From contig JAISLZ010000035.1 of assembly GCA_031277015.1 (NCBI GenBank), positions 1 through 56,292 on the forward strand: a stretch of 56,292 nucleotides of DNA, written 5' to 3'. A program made the translations under genes and the position numbers. Origin of the DNA: Eubacteriales Family XIII. Incertae Sedis bacterium (lineage in GTDB: Bacteria > Bacillota > Clostridia > Peptostreptococcales > Anaerovoracaceae). Positions 27,510 to 35,498 of the stretch are shown here, piece by piece (position 1 is the first letter of the stretch; each line of letters begins with the position of its first letter). The notes under the pieces were generated by a model. That model saw only the letters and a program-made list of their open reading frames with translations, did no database searches and had not been told where the DNA came from.

Positions 27510-27640
27510 GATACATCTATATCTATCATAAACTAAATTGCTGTCTGAATACACACACAAAAATTACACTTATTCAAGTGGATGCAAATTCCTTGATACG
27601 ATCGTGCTATTCTGTCGAGGCGATGATCGTATAAAAATAG

Positions 27641-27646
27641 TATAAT
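27641..27646 (+). promoter_or_regulatory. -10 box of tyrA (leaderless)
   Basis: TATAAT with 7 nt between its end and the chosen tyrA ATG at 27654. No Shine-Dalgarno and no clear -35. Confidence 0.5.
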
Positions 27647-27653
27647 GGCGGTG

Positions 27654-28787
27654 ATGGACGATAAGTTTGAAAATATACTCGTGGTAGGGCTCGGGCTGAT
27701 AGGCGGCTCGCTCGCGGCGGCGCTTAAAGATCTGGGCGGCGGCGCGCCCTTCATATATGGCTGTGACGCGGAAGGCGGCGCTCGGGATGCGGCTGTGGAG
27801 CTCGGATACGCCGACGCGGCCATCGCACCCGGTGAAGCGGAAGCGCTGTTCGCGGAAGGCGACATAGACCTCGTCGTGCTCGCTATTCCGGCGCGCTTCA
27901 TGCGGGAATGGTTCTCGCTCATCGCGGACAGCGGTTACTGCGGGGTCGTTACGGATGTCTGCTCGACGAAGCAGGGCGCGGTGAATCTCGCTCGCTCGCT
28001 GTTGCGGTATCCAGGGCGTTTCGTGCCCGGCCATCCAATGGCCGGGAGCGAGCAGAGCGGCATCGAGGCTGCGCGCCCAGACCTTTTTTCGGGTGCGTAC
28101 TGGATATTGACGCCCATAGGAGATACGGACGCGGAAGCATACGGAGGAGTACACGCTCTGCTCGCTTCCGTCGGGGCGCGTGTCATATCGGCAGACCCGG
28201 CAGAACACGACCGCATGGTCGCCGTCGTGTCGCATGTGCCACATGTGGCTGCCGCCGCGCTGGTAACGCTCGCTGGGGACCACGCGGGGAAGAACGGCGA
28301 TCTGTTGCGGCTAGCGGCCGGTGGGTTTAAAGACACCACGCGTGTCGCATCCGGCAGTGCCGACCTTTGGACCGGCATCATCATGGACAATTCAGATGTC
28401 ATTGCGGAGGAACTGGAGGAGTATGGCCTCATCGTCGCCGAGTTCGGCCGACTCGTGCGCGAAGGCGACGCGGGTGCTCTCCGCGACCTGCTTGCGGGCG
28501 CCGCCATGGTGCGTGACAGCCTCCCGGCAAAGTGGGCTCCGAAGCCGGAAGCGCTTACGGTGGTACGCGTGCCCATGGACGACCGCAGGGGCATCGTCGC
28601 GCAGATTACGGCGGCCGCCGGGCGCGCAGGGTGTAACATCGAAGCGATAGACATAGACCATATCACGGAGAAACGTGCGGAGCTTGAGCTCGTGCTCACC
28701 GGGGAAGGGGACGCGGATGGATTCATCCGCGAGCTCGAAGCGTCCGGATTCAGGCCGCGCCGCCGGGCACTCGCTCCGCAAACCTGA
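27654..28787 (+). CDS. tyrA: prephenate dehydrogenase with ACT domain
   Basis: About 377 residues. The N-terminal Rossmann domain opens ILVVGLGLIGGS (NAD(P)-binding GxGxxG), followed by VTDVCSTKQ, the catalytic-histidine segment GHPMAGSEQSG and an all-helical dehydrogenase domain; the C-terminal 75 residues (EALTVVRVPMDDRRGIVAQI onward) form an ACT domain for feedback by tyrosine. It converts prephenate to 4-hydroxyphenylpyruvate in tyrosine synthesis. An in-frame ATG at 27645 overlaps the TATAAT, so the ATG at 27654 is chosen. No other aromatic-pathway gene is adjacent; the AT-rich cassette begins right after it. Confidence 0.93.
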   Translation: MDDKFENILVVGLGLIGGSLAAALKDLGGGAPFIYGCDAEGGARDAAVELGYADAAIAPGEAEALFAEGDIDLVVLAIPARFMREWFSLIADSGYCGVVTDVCSTKQGAVNLARSLLRYPGRFVPGHPMAGSEQSGIEAARPDLFSGAYWILTPIGDTDAEAYGGVHALLASVGARVISADPAEHDRMVAVVSHVPHVAAAALVTLAGDHAGKNGDLLRLAAGGFKDTTRVASGSADLWTGIIMDNSDVIAEELEEYGLIVAEFGRLVREGDAGALRDLLAGAAMVRDSLPAKWAPKPEALTVVRVPMDDRRGIVAQITAAAGRAGCNIEAIDIDHITEKRAELELVLTGEGDADGFIRELEASGFRPRRRALAPQT

Positions 28788-28865
28788 GAAAGCCCTCATG
28801 AATATAAAATTTTTCAGGTTTTCGTTTTACCAAATTGCGAAAACGCAAAAGCAAGCAACAATACC

Positions 28866-28897
28866 TTGTATGAATTCAGTTCTGCGTGATATATAAT
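28866..28897 (+). promoter_or_regulatory. left inward promoter of the candidate invertible cassette
   Basis: TTGTAT (28866-28871) with TATATA (28890-28895, 18-bp spacer) or the overlapping TATAAT (28892-28897, 20-bp spacer). It points into the glycosyltransferase genes and lies outside the left inverted repeat, so it would stay in place if the segment inverted. Confidence 0.5.
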
Positions 28898-28912
28898 AAC
28901 AGTTGAACAGGC

Positions 28913-28934
28913 GATAATTCGTTATTATCGGTGA
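28913..28934 (+). repeat. 22-bp inverted repeat, left copy (candidate recombination site)
   Basis: Perfect inverted match to 34221-34242. Its core is CGATAA, TTCGTTA, TTATCG: two 6-bp arms in inverted orientation around an asymmetric 7-bp centre, the layout of a tyrosine-recombinase core site. It sits between a promoter and the first glycosyltransferase. It could instead be an operator or an mRNA hairpin. Confidence 0.7.
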
Positions 28935-28969
28935 GTTGGTATGGGCCAACAACAAGGGGGATGAGTATA

Positions 28970-30079
28970 GTGGTAAAGCTATTGATTGTATCTAACAACA
29001 TGGCTGGCGGGGGTGCGGAGAAGGATTTGATTATGTTCTTGAACGAGCTGAGGCCCCCTGAGTATGCCGTGGATTTGCTCATTATCAAGAACAAGGGCGT
29101 GTATCTTGATTCAATACCTGACTATGTCAACGTGCAAGTTATGATTGATGTGACACACGGGGACAAGCCTTTTCCCTCTGATACAGCGGTTCTTGAATCT
29201 TATTGCGAGGGCTTCATCTCCAATAATTATAACGTGGAAGTCGCGTTTCTTGAAGGGCCACCCACAAAGCTTGTCGCATGTCACGCAAATTCCCATGCCG
29301 TGAAGATTGCCTGGGTACACATAGATCTTCAAAATACTCACTGGACTTATTCGTATTACAGATCGGACGAGGAGGAACGCGATATTTATAGCAAATTTGA
29401 TGAAATCGTGTTCGTATCAGAGGGGGTACGAGAATCATTCTTTCAACGCTTTACTGCCTTGCAAGCCCGTTGCACTGTTATTACAAACCCTACTGACGTT
29501 GATGCGATATTGAGTCAGGCGAAAGAATATGATACGCCATCTTACCATTTTTGCTTCTGTATCATTGGCAGTTTAAGTACAAGAAAAGGACATAGCAGAC
29601 TTTTGTACGCGATGAGCCGTCTTCATTCAGAAGGCTTTTGTTTTCATTTGAATATAGTCGGCGAGGGAACAAATTACGGTAATCTGAATGAGTTGGCACA
29701 TATCCTGAATATAAATCCATATGTACATTGGATTGGATTTAAGAGAAATCCTTACCCCTACATCGCGAATTGCGACGTTGTCATATCATCTTCCATCGCC
29801 GAAGGGTTCCCATTGGTTCTTTGCGAGTCGCTCTGCCTTCACCAGCCAATCATTGCCACCAACTGCGCCGGAAGCAGGGATGTTCTTCAGTATGGGCGCT
29901 TTGGGTTATTGGTAAATAATACAGAAGAAGGCATCTATCAAGGGATGAAACGTGTTTTGGTGGACAGCGCATTCCTCTCTGAACTGAAGGACCGATCCCG
30001 CTTGGGGTCGGGTAGCCTGAAATACGATGAAATCATGGAACAAGTACATACCTTGTTGCATCAGCACAACGAGGTATAG
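28970..30079 (+). CDS. glycosyltransferase family 4 (GT-B fold)
   Basis: About 369 residues. N-terminal LLIVSNNMAGGGAEKDLIMFL is the acceptor-side start of GT4 enzymes that build capsule, teichoic or other surface glycans; the donor site is marked by SSSIAEGFPLVLCESLC (the E-x7-E motif) and the glycine-rich GSLSTRKGHSRL. Start is taken as the GTG at 28970, 9 nt after AAGGGGG; an ATG at 28961 touches the ribosome binding site. No membrane segment or signal peptide, so cytoplasmic. Base composition is clearly more AT-rich than flanking tyrA and galE, suggesting transfer. Sugar specificity unknown. Confidence 0.9.
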   Translation: MVKLLIVSNNMAGGGAEKDLIMFLNELRPPEYAVDLLIIKNKGVYLDSIPDYVNVQVMIDVTHGDKPFPSDTAVLESYCEGFISNNYNVEVAFLEGPPTKLVACHANSHAVKIAWVHIDLQNTHWTYSYYRSDEEERDIYSKFDEIVFVSEGVRESFFQRFTALQARCTVITNPTDVDAILSQAKEYDTPSYHFCFCIIGSLSTRKGHSRLLYAMSRLHSEGFCFHLNIVGEGTNYGNLNELAHILNINPYVHWIGFKRNPYPYIANCDVVISSSIAEGFPLVLCESLCLHQPIIATNCAGSRDVLQYGRFGLLVNNTEEGIYQGMKRVLVDSAFLSELKDRSRLGSGSLKYDEIMEQVHTLLHQHNEV

Positions 30080-30085
30080 AAAAAG

Positions 30086-31054
30086 ATGGTCAGCATTATA
30101 ATAATCATAAAGGACACTAAGGAATATCTCGCCAAATGCTTGGACTCTATCAAAAACCAGACTCTCGGCGATATACAGGTCATTGCGGTAGATGACCACT
30201 CATTGGAATCATCAGAAGATATCATTGCGCTGTATCAGGGCGCAATGAAGATTTCCTATCTGAATTTAACAGAGGAGCGAGGACCCGGAGGCGCCCGAAA
30301 TGTTGGGTTTCAACATGCAACCGGGGAATACATTTGTTTTTTGGACAGTGATGATTGGCTGGATTTGATCTATTTAGAAACCGCTGAAAAGCTTATGTCC
30401 GAGCACCAAGCAGATATAGGTATGTGCGGCTTAATTCGAAATTACGACTCGGTCGCATACACTCCCGTATATAAATGTAGTTACCAAAATTTACATATAC
30501 TAGATGGAACTACAGCTTTTCGTATGATGTCCGACCAATATGACTTTGGCGTGACAATCAGCCCATCGCCGGTAAGCAAAATATACCTAAGAACCTTTCT
30601 TGAGAACAATAAAATTGAGTTTTTGGAAAATGTATATTATGAGGATGTCCTGTTTGCTTTTCAGACGCTACTTACCGATTGCAAGGTAATTACCATCCCT
30701 GATGTATATTACCATCATTATCGGCGGCCTGGCTCCATAGTGCAGTCTCTGTCGCAACGCCATTTTGATGATTTCAACACGGTTTTCACCAAGGTTAAGG
30801 AATACTTGATAGAAAGCCATCAATACGAAGATTACGCTTTTAATTATTATAAAATACTAGAACGATTCTACAACCTAATCATCAGGCAGGTATTCCAGTT
30901 TTCGAAATCTGAACAGGAAAAGAAGAAATGGATGCAGTATTCTTTTAGCATCATAAAAGAGTTGATAGTACTGGAGGAATACATGGAGTATTTCAGCGCC
31001 GAGGATATTCGCAGGCATCTCCAACCCTTTTTAAAAGATACGACCCTGCTATAA
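30086..31054 (+). CDS. glycosyltransferase family 2 (GT-A fold)
   Basis: 322 residues. The GT2 signature is complete: VSIIIIIKDTKEYLAKCLDS, nucleotide-binding VDDHS (about residue 35), GPGGARNVG and the metal-binding DSDD at 87-90 (CFLDSDDWLD). The C-terminal third has no clear transmembrane helix. It begins 6 nt after the GT4 gene and forms an operon with it, probably adding successive sugars to one surface glycan. Its TAA stop is separated from the stop codon of the convergent NTPase gene by a single base, with no terminator between. Confidence 0.92.
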   Translation: MVSIIIIIKDTKEYLAKCLDSIKNQTLGDIQVIAVDDHSLESSEDIIALYQGAMKISYLNLTEERGPGGARNVGFQHATGEYICFLDSDDWLDLIYLETAEKLMSEHQADIGMCGLIRNYDSVAYTPVYKCSYQNLHILDGTTAFRMMSDQYDFGVTISPSPVSKIYLRTFLENNKIEFLENVYYEDVLFAFQTLLTDCKVITIPDVYYHHYRRPGSIVQSLSQRHFDDFNTVFTKVKEYLIESHQYEDYAFNYYKILERFYNLIIRQVFQFSKSEQEKKKWMQYSFSIIKELIVLEEYMEYFSAEDIRRHLQPFLKDTTLL

Positions 31055-31055
31055 A

Positions 31056-34000
31056 TCAATCTCCCCGTGGATCGATATAATACCAGTCCCTCTCAAACTT
31101 CTGTGTAAAATAAAAATCCATGCGTTTGAATGAAAACAGACCACGTTTAAGTACTTTTTGGTTATGGCGGATAACACGCATATAACTACGTGTCGACTGA
31201 AAAGTCTCCGCCGCCTTTTCAAGGGCATCGCATGCCTCATTTGTATTATTATGCGCGAGATGGTGCAGTGCGAGGGTTTCATAATAGAACCCTTTCAATT
31301 TGTCCCTCAGCTTTCGTGGCTTTGCAAGATCGCGCAAAAAACGCTCATCCGCCTTATCAAAGTCCCCAATAACATACAATATGGCGCAGAGTGCTAGATT
31401 GCGGTGCCTGTAACTGCTGTAATAATCTCTATACGCAGCGTCTGTAATAGCCTCGATACGGGGAATCAGTGTGTTGTTGCGGCTACGGAGAAACTGTAGG
31501 TATAGATATTGGAACTCCACCAAGCACCATTGCTTACTTGTCTTCTCTATATTGTCCGGCAAAAGTTCATGCGCGTCCTTGGTATACAGAAACGCCCTGT
31601 CAATATCCACCGTATACAATGTATGCGCATATCTGACGTGGAAATCAATGCAGTGATGAAGCAAATAAGCTTCGCTCTTTAAGACTTTTCTCCATTGCAG
31701 AAACATCCGCTCCGAACGTCTTTTACCTCGGGATGACTGAATCATGATTCTCATATTTTCACATATAAAAGGTATCTCATATTCTTTTTCCATGGAGGAA
31801 ATAGTGCCAAATATTCTTTGCAGTCTGAATACTTTTTGAAATTGCCTGTAGTATTTCATGGCCTTTGAATATCGAAACATATTATAATTGCTATTCATCA
31901 GCTCAAGTAGCAAATCCAATTGCAGAAAGCGCATTTTGGGAGAGTTGTAGTCCTTGATTTCATTGTAAATTTTTTCAAAGCAGTCATAGCCGATATATCT
32001 ATGACTGCAATTAACTGCCGCATAAGCGTAATCAAAATATAGTTGGTAATATACCTCGCCGTTGTTGGCATTTTTCAGGATTGACGTAGAATGTGCGCCC
32101 TGGAAATATCCATCGAGGATGTGACATACCACGTAAAAACGTTCATCTTCACGCAACTTTGAAATACGTTTTGCTGCCTGTAGCAGTTCGTCAAGGGAAT
32201 TGTCCAAGAGGAACTTTTCTCGGGCTTTGTCCACTTCATCTACATAATCCAATCCGAGCGCCTTCTTGCTGATACGATGGGTTTTACGAAAAATATCTTT
32301 ATAGATATCATGAAAAGGGATCAGCTGGTTTTGCTCGTTGAGTTTTACCAATCCTGTATTCAAAAGTTCGGAAGCATCGTTATTGTCTTCAATAGGGACG
32401 CCATTGGGATTTGTATAGATTGCATGAAGCAATTTTTCACGTTCGCCATTCATGAGATTCTTGAATTGTTCTAACACTAGTTCCTCTCCCATGTTCCCGT
32501 TCACAAAGGGACCATACAATTTGATGAAATCATCCAAATTGTCAATAGAGTCGAAATTAATAATATATCTCAGAAACTCAATAAGCATAATTATGTTCGG
32601 GAAATAGTCCCCTAGTACCAAATGAGGGATTTCCAATTTAAGTGAGCGAGTATTTTGTAATACTGAAGCAATATCTGAGGTTTCAACCCTGCATTCGAAT
32701 TCATTGATTTCAAATTTGCTTTTTAAGTTACGATAGAAATCTGAATCCAAAATATAATCTTGTCCTGCAAACAGAAAAAATATAGGGCAATTTTTGCGTT
32801 GTAATTCACGAAATAAAAATAGCAAAAAAGAGAGCACTGCGGGATTTAAATTCTGAAAATTATCCAAGAAAAGATAGCGAGAGTTAAGATCGCATTGTTG
32901 CGGCAGAATATCGGCTCTTTTCCTCGTGATGTGTGAAAAGAATTCTTCCGACTTTTCCGGATAGCCTCGTAGAGAGACCAGTTTCATGAAGTTTTTTGTA
33001 ATTACTCTTCTCCCTATATTTTTCCTGATCTTTTTTATGTAGGAGGAATCAATTTCATCTGGATTCACGTACGGAAGCAGCAGGAAAAAAATTAAATCGC
33101 AGATTTTCTTGGCGTTTTCCACATGATCCCCAGAAAAATTGTGATAAAAAATCGTTTCGTTAGTTATTGAGCTTGATTGCATGAAGCGATTGACTAAATA
33201 CGTTTTCCCTGTTCCTGACTTGCCGTAAATGGTGGCAAATCTCAACCGTTGTTCCTGACGGAAACACTCCGCTATATCATTGAGTTCAGATAGAATCTCA
33301 GCTTGGGACTGAATTTCTATATGGAAATCTGCACTGTTCTGTAATTCAATCTTTTTCTTTAGCAGGACTTCAATAACGCTTGAATTATGCAGGATTTTGA
33401 ATAAATCTAAACGGCAATACTTTCTCCCATCGTTCCCAACGTTGATTCCCTGAAAACAATCCGTGAAACGGAACACAATATTGACTGCATTTTCTCTCGG
33501 CTCTAGGTCGAGCGACTCGGTCATAAGCTCTATGCCATCGTACTTCGCTTCAAACGAGATTGTTTGCTTTACTGGGCTTAAAAGTTTAAGATACGCCCTA
33601 TAAAGTTTTTCAAAATAGAGAATCTTACATTCTTCTGCATACCCATTTTCATTAGACTGATATGGGTACACGCTTATATCCTCCGACACGGACAAGGGGA
33701 CGTCTTGAGGTTTTGGTTTCGTCGTTGCTTCTGGGAAGAAGCGCTCATAGACATCTATATGTTTTGCCAACCAATACTCGATAACATTTTTAGTACAAAA
33801 ATAAACATCCTCACAACCAATCGCTTTTTGAAGAGCGATTCGGACATCAGAGATGACTTTTGAATGAATATCAATGTTTGTTACGAAAATGATCTTTGAA
33901 ATTTGTTTGTGGAAAATGGAACTGACAATCGTGGCGTCCAGGCGATAGCGAGCTAAATATTTTTCAGTGGATGAGTATTTAGCTTCCATCCACCAAGTCT

Positions 34001-34181
34001 CACCAATCTCTCCGGGAGGATGAAACCCGACGATGATAGCATAGGCGTCTTTATTCCCATCCCGAGTTTTCTTTGTACTCCTCCATTTTCTATTAGAATC
34101 TTTAAACTCGACATTAACGTATTCAAACGCCAATTTCTCAAATCCCGAATATCCTTCGTGAATTTTCCCCCAATCAATCAT
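31056..34181 (-). CDS. PD-(D/E)xK nuclease + P-loop NTPase + helical-repeat protein (Avs-like defence candidate)
   Basis: A 1041-residue protein. Residues 1-130 look like a Mrr-type restriction-endonuclease fold: GFEKLAFE, Asp45 and Glu66-Ala-Lys68 (WWMEAKYS) form a PD-(D/E)xK pattern. After a linker, residues 295-650 hold a P-loop NTPase: Walker A GKSGTGKT (310-317), Walker B YLFLDN (Asp430) and FFLFAGQD as sensor strand. The rest (about 650-1041) is helical, with TPR-like periodicity (KAMKYYRQFQKVFR). Nuclease, STAND-like NTPase and C-terminal repeat sensor is the order in Avs anti-phage proteins; membership is inferred. AT-rich; no methyltransferase or partner nearby. Promoter and inverted repeat lie just upstream. 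Confidence 0.8.
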   Translation of the reverse strand: MIDWGKIHEGYSGFEKLAFEYVNVEFKDSNRKWRSTKKTRDGNKDAYAIIVGFHPPGEIGETWWMEAKYSSTEKYLARYRLDATIVSSIFHKQISKIIFVTNIDIHSKVISDVRIALQKAIGCEDVYFCTKNVIEYWLAKHIDVYERFFPEATTKPKPQDVPLSVSEDISVYPYQSNENGYAEECKILYFEKLYRAYLKLLSPVKQTISFEAKYDGIELMTESLDLEPRENAVNIVFRFTDCFQGINVGNDGRKYCRLDLFKILHNSSVIEVLLKKKIELQNSADFHIEIQSQAEILSELNDIAECFRQEQRLRFATIYGKSGTGKTYLVNRFMQSSSITNETIFYHNFSGDHVENAKKICDLIFFLLLPYVNPDEIDSSYIKKIRKNIGRRVITKNFMKLVSLRGYPEKSEEFFSHITRKRADILPQQCDLNSRYLFLDNFQNLNPAVLSFLLFLFRELQRKNCPIFFLFAGQDYILDSDFYRNLKSKFEINEFECRVETSDIASVLQNTRSLKLEIPHLVLGDYFPNIIMLIEFLRYIINFDSIDNLDDFIKLYGPFVNGNMGEELVLEQFKNLMNGEREKLLHAIYTNPNGVPIEDNNDASELLNTGLVKLNEQNQLIPFHDIYKDIFRKTHRISKKALGLDYVDEVDKAREKFLLDNSLDELLQAAKRISKLREDERFYVVCHILDGYFQGAHSTSILKNANNGEVYYQLYFDYAYAAVNCSHRYIGYDCFEKIYNEIKDYNSPKMRFLQLDLLLELMNSNYNMFRYSKAMKYYRQFQKVFRLQRIFGTISSMEKEYEIPFICENMRIMIQSSRGKRRSERMFLQWRKVLKSEAYLLHHCIDFHVRYAHTLYTVDIDRAFLYTKDAHELLPDNIEKTSKQWCLVEFQYLYLQFLRSRNNTLIPRIEAITDAAYRDYYSSYRHRNLALCAILYVIGDFDKADERFLRDLAKPRKLRDKLKGFYYETLALHHLAHNNTNEACDALEKAAETFQSTRSYMRVIRHNQKVLKRGLFSFKRMDFYFTQKFERDWYYIDPRGD

Positions 34182-34220
34182 TCCTGAAAATGCCCCCCGC
34201 TACTGTTCTGGAAGTGGATA

Positions 34221-34242
34221 TCACCGATAATAACGAATTATC
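34221..34242 (-). repeat. 22-bp inverted repeat, right copy (candidate recombination site)
   Basis: Perfect reverse complement of 28913-28934, 40 bp upstream of the NTPase start codon and 270 bp from the tyrosine recombinase gene. The arm before the shared 22 bp differs by one base from the left copy (G instead of C). The identical asymmetric centre means recombination between the two would invert the 5.3 kb between them. Confidence 0.7.
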
Positions 34243-34279
34243 CGTTGTTCCTGCGAGGTATTCTGTTGCTCGCGGAAGC

Positions 34280-34307
34280 TGTATAATATTACCCTTGCAT
34301 CAAACAA
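34280..34307 (-). promoter_or_regulatory. right inward promoter of the candidate invertible cassette
   Basis: On the minus strand TTGTTT (34302-34307), 16-bp spacer, TATACA (34280-34285), directed at the NTPase gene through the right inverted repeat. On the plus strand the same AT-rich stretch reads TATAAT (34282-34287) and may also serve the recombinase gene. The stretch 34243-34512 holds no gene I can support. Confidence 0.45.
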
Positions 34308-34512
34308 TAGGAAGCTACGTAGTTTTTATGCCCGCCTACTTTTCTTTGGCGCTCTTGCATGTCGATAAAGCGCACAGTTTCGGTGTGTTGCCTTATGCGG
34401 TCCGGGCGGCTGAACTGCATGCTTAGTTTTGATATTAGTAGTCATTCCTGGCGCCTCTTTTTGCTGTTTGATGCGAGGGTAGTAATCACTTATAGAAACG
34501 GAGGAGATTGAA

Positions 34513-35424
34513 ATGGAACTATTTGGGATGCATATTGACGATTATTTGGACTATTGCCGGTACAGCAAGAGGCTGAGTTCCAAAACGCTTATCGCCTACA
34601 AAACAGATCTGAAGCAGTTATCTGCCCACGTAGGTACAGGCAAAGACGCTTCTGAGAAGGATACCTTGAAGGAATATATCTCGTTACTGCATCAAACGTA
34701 TAAATCTACAAGTATCAAACGCAAGATAGCGTCCGTTCGCGCCTACTACAATTATCTGGCGGATGAGAATATTATTGACTTTAACCCGCTTAGCCTATTG
34801 AGAATAAAGCTTCGCGAGGAGAAAAAGCTTCCCAAAACACTGTTGTTCCATACGGTGTGGCGCTTGTTGGATTGTGTATATGAAAAATACAGGAGCGACG
34901 CTCATCCCGCGTTGCTAAGGGACATTTTGATCATAGAGCTTCTGTTCGCTACGGGCATGAGGGTGTCGGAGTTGTGTTCTCTGAAAGACGAGGATGTGGA
35001 CATTACGGCGGGCAAGATCAATATCTTTGGGAAGGGTTCGAAGGAGAGGATTGTTCAGGTGTGTAATTCGGAGGTTCTGGCAAAATTGTTAGAATACAGG
35101 CAGGTGTATGATGCCGAGATCAATGCTACAGGTTATTTCTTTGTGAACCGTCTACGTAGACGCTTCTCGGAACAGTCCGCCAGGCATATGATTTGCCATT
35201 ACGCGAAGGCGGCGGGGATCATGCAGCATATCACGCCACATATGTTCAGGCATACCTTCGCCACGCTTCTACTTGAAGAAGATGTGGACATCAGGTACAT
35301 TCAAAAAATGCTCGGGCATTCGTCGATCAGGACCACCGAAATCTACACGCATGTTGCTTTAGAAAAGCAAAAGGAGATATTGGCTCTCAAGCATCCACGC
35401 AACAAGATGACTCTGGGACTGTGA
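34513..35424 (+). CDS. tyrosine recombinase (XerC/D-like site-specific integrase)
   Basis: A 303-residue recombinase. N-terminal SAM-like DNA-binding domain (about 5-95) and a C-terminal catalytic domain with all expected residues: Arg150 (ATGMR), Lys174/Lys177 (FGKGSKER), His243 and Arg246 (HMFRH), His269 (LGHS) and nucleophile Tyr278 (EIYTHV). GGAGGAG lies 7 nt before the ATG. It is short like XerC/D and DNA invertases of the tyrosine class rather than phage integrases. Its place next to one of two inverted 22-bp core-like sites suggests it inverts the adjacent cassette; a general XerC/D role is less likely because the gene sits in an accessory block. Confidence 0.93.
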   Translation: MELFGMHIDDYLDYCRYSKRLSSKTLIAYKTDLKQLSAHVGTGKDASEKDTLKEYISLLHQTYKSTSIKRKIASVRAYYNYLADENIIDFNPLSLLRIKLREEKKLPKTLLFHTVWRLLDCVYEKYRSDAHPALLRDILIIELLFATGMRVSELCSLKDEDVDITAGKINIFGKGSKERIVQVCNSEVLAKLLEYRQVYDAEINATGYFFVNRLRRRFSEQSARHMICHYAKAAGIMQHITPHMFRHTFATLLLEEDVDIRYIQKMLGHSSIRTTEIYTHVALEKQKEILALKHPRNKMTLGL

Positions 35425-35498
35425 CATTGGAAATGGTAGGTTTGCCTGTCATTGTGCTAGTTGCCGGAGCAACAAGCAATCGTGCTATGTGACACCGG

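Noticed and set aside
34190-34426. A 78-codon plus-strand frame covering the right inverted repeat
   Set aside because: It lacks a ribosome binding site, overlaps the NTPase promoter and repeat, and its product looks random.
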